A stretch of 5,413 nucleotides of DNA from Chloroflexi bacterium RBG_13_46_14. Lineage in GTDB: Bacteria; Chloroflexota; Dehalococcoidia; Dehalococcoidales; UBA2162. Numbering within the stretch: position 1 is the stretch's first letter; every line of letters starts with the position of its first letter. A program made the position numbers and the translations under genes. Under the pieces are notes generated by a model. It was given only the letters and a program-made list of their open reading frames with translations, ran no database searches and was not told the DNA's origin. Below are positions 5,347 to 5,413 of the stretch, piece by piece. The stretch is from NCBI GenBank assembly GCA_001796415.1, contig MGML01000020.1, positions 891 to 6,303 of the forward strand, read 5' to 3'.

Positions 5347-5413
5347 TATCCACTCCTTTCCTGATAAAAAGCATAATCTGTTTGGTGGCTGTAATAATAC
5401 TATATAATCCTGT
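5347..5413 (-). promoter_or_regulatory. Upstream region of the acetyltransferase gene
   Basis: The stretch contains the Shine-Dalgarno AAAGGAG (5359-5353). On the minus strand a weak promoter possibility is TTATTA-N16-TATGCT. The gap runs to the window edge, so a better promoter further upstream or an upstream gene in the same operon cannot be excluded. Confidence 0.25.

Noticed and set aside
1..5413. CRISPR arrays, tRNA/rRNA genes, insertion sequences
   Set aside because: No regularly spaced repeats, cloverleaf, rRNA motifs, transposase frames or terminal inverted repeats were seen on either strand.

Overview
The window is a compact bacterial segment of moderate G+C with AT-rich gaps between genes. 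It carries five supportable protein genes: four on the minus strand and one small gene on the plus strand. All but one have strong Shine-Dalgarno sequences. The phylum cannot be named from this alone. An in-frame UGA with a hairpin directly behind it, in a UGSC-type protein, points to a bacterium that inserts selenocysteine. The APS/fumarate-reductase-type flavoprotein would suit an anaerobic or facultative lifestyle, but that is inference.

Layout. Positions 1-744 (minus) hold the N-terminal 248 codons of an FAD-dependent oxidoreductase cut by the window edge. Positions 745-996 are a divergent, AT-rich regulatory gap with several dyads and a direct repeat. Positions 997-1185 (plus) encode a 62-residue charged helical protein of unknown role, followed by a hairpin terminator. 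Positions 1283-2803 (minus) encode a myo-inositol-1-phosphate synthase carrying an extra N-terminal helix-turn-helix domain of about 65 residues. Its promoter is a perfect TTGACA-N17-TATAAT whose predicted +1 is the A of the ATG, so the mRNA should be leaderless. A perfect 17-bp palindrome lies between the two promoter boxes. A 14-bp perfect-stem bidirectional terminator (2874-2907) separates this unit from the next.

Positions 2931-4691 (minus) are best read as ONE gene of 586 residues interrupted by an in-frame TGA at 4389-4391. The N-terminal part resembles the UGSC selenoprotein family, the TGA falls where that family has selenocysteine, and a bacterial-SECIS-like hairpin follows at the right distance. 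A conventional annotation would split it into a 100-residue and a 478-residue protein. Positions 4846-5346 (minus) encode a GNAT-family N-acetyltransferase with its own terminator.

The minus-strand genes look like separate transcription units, not one operon, because terminators and candidate promoters lie between them. The two most interesting items are the recoded UGSC-like fusion selenoprotein and the inositol-phosphate synthase that appears able to bind its own promoter.
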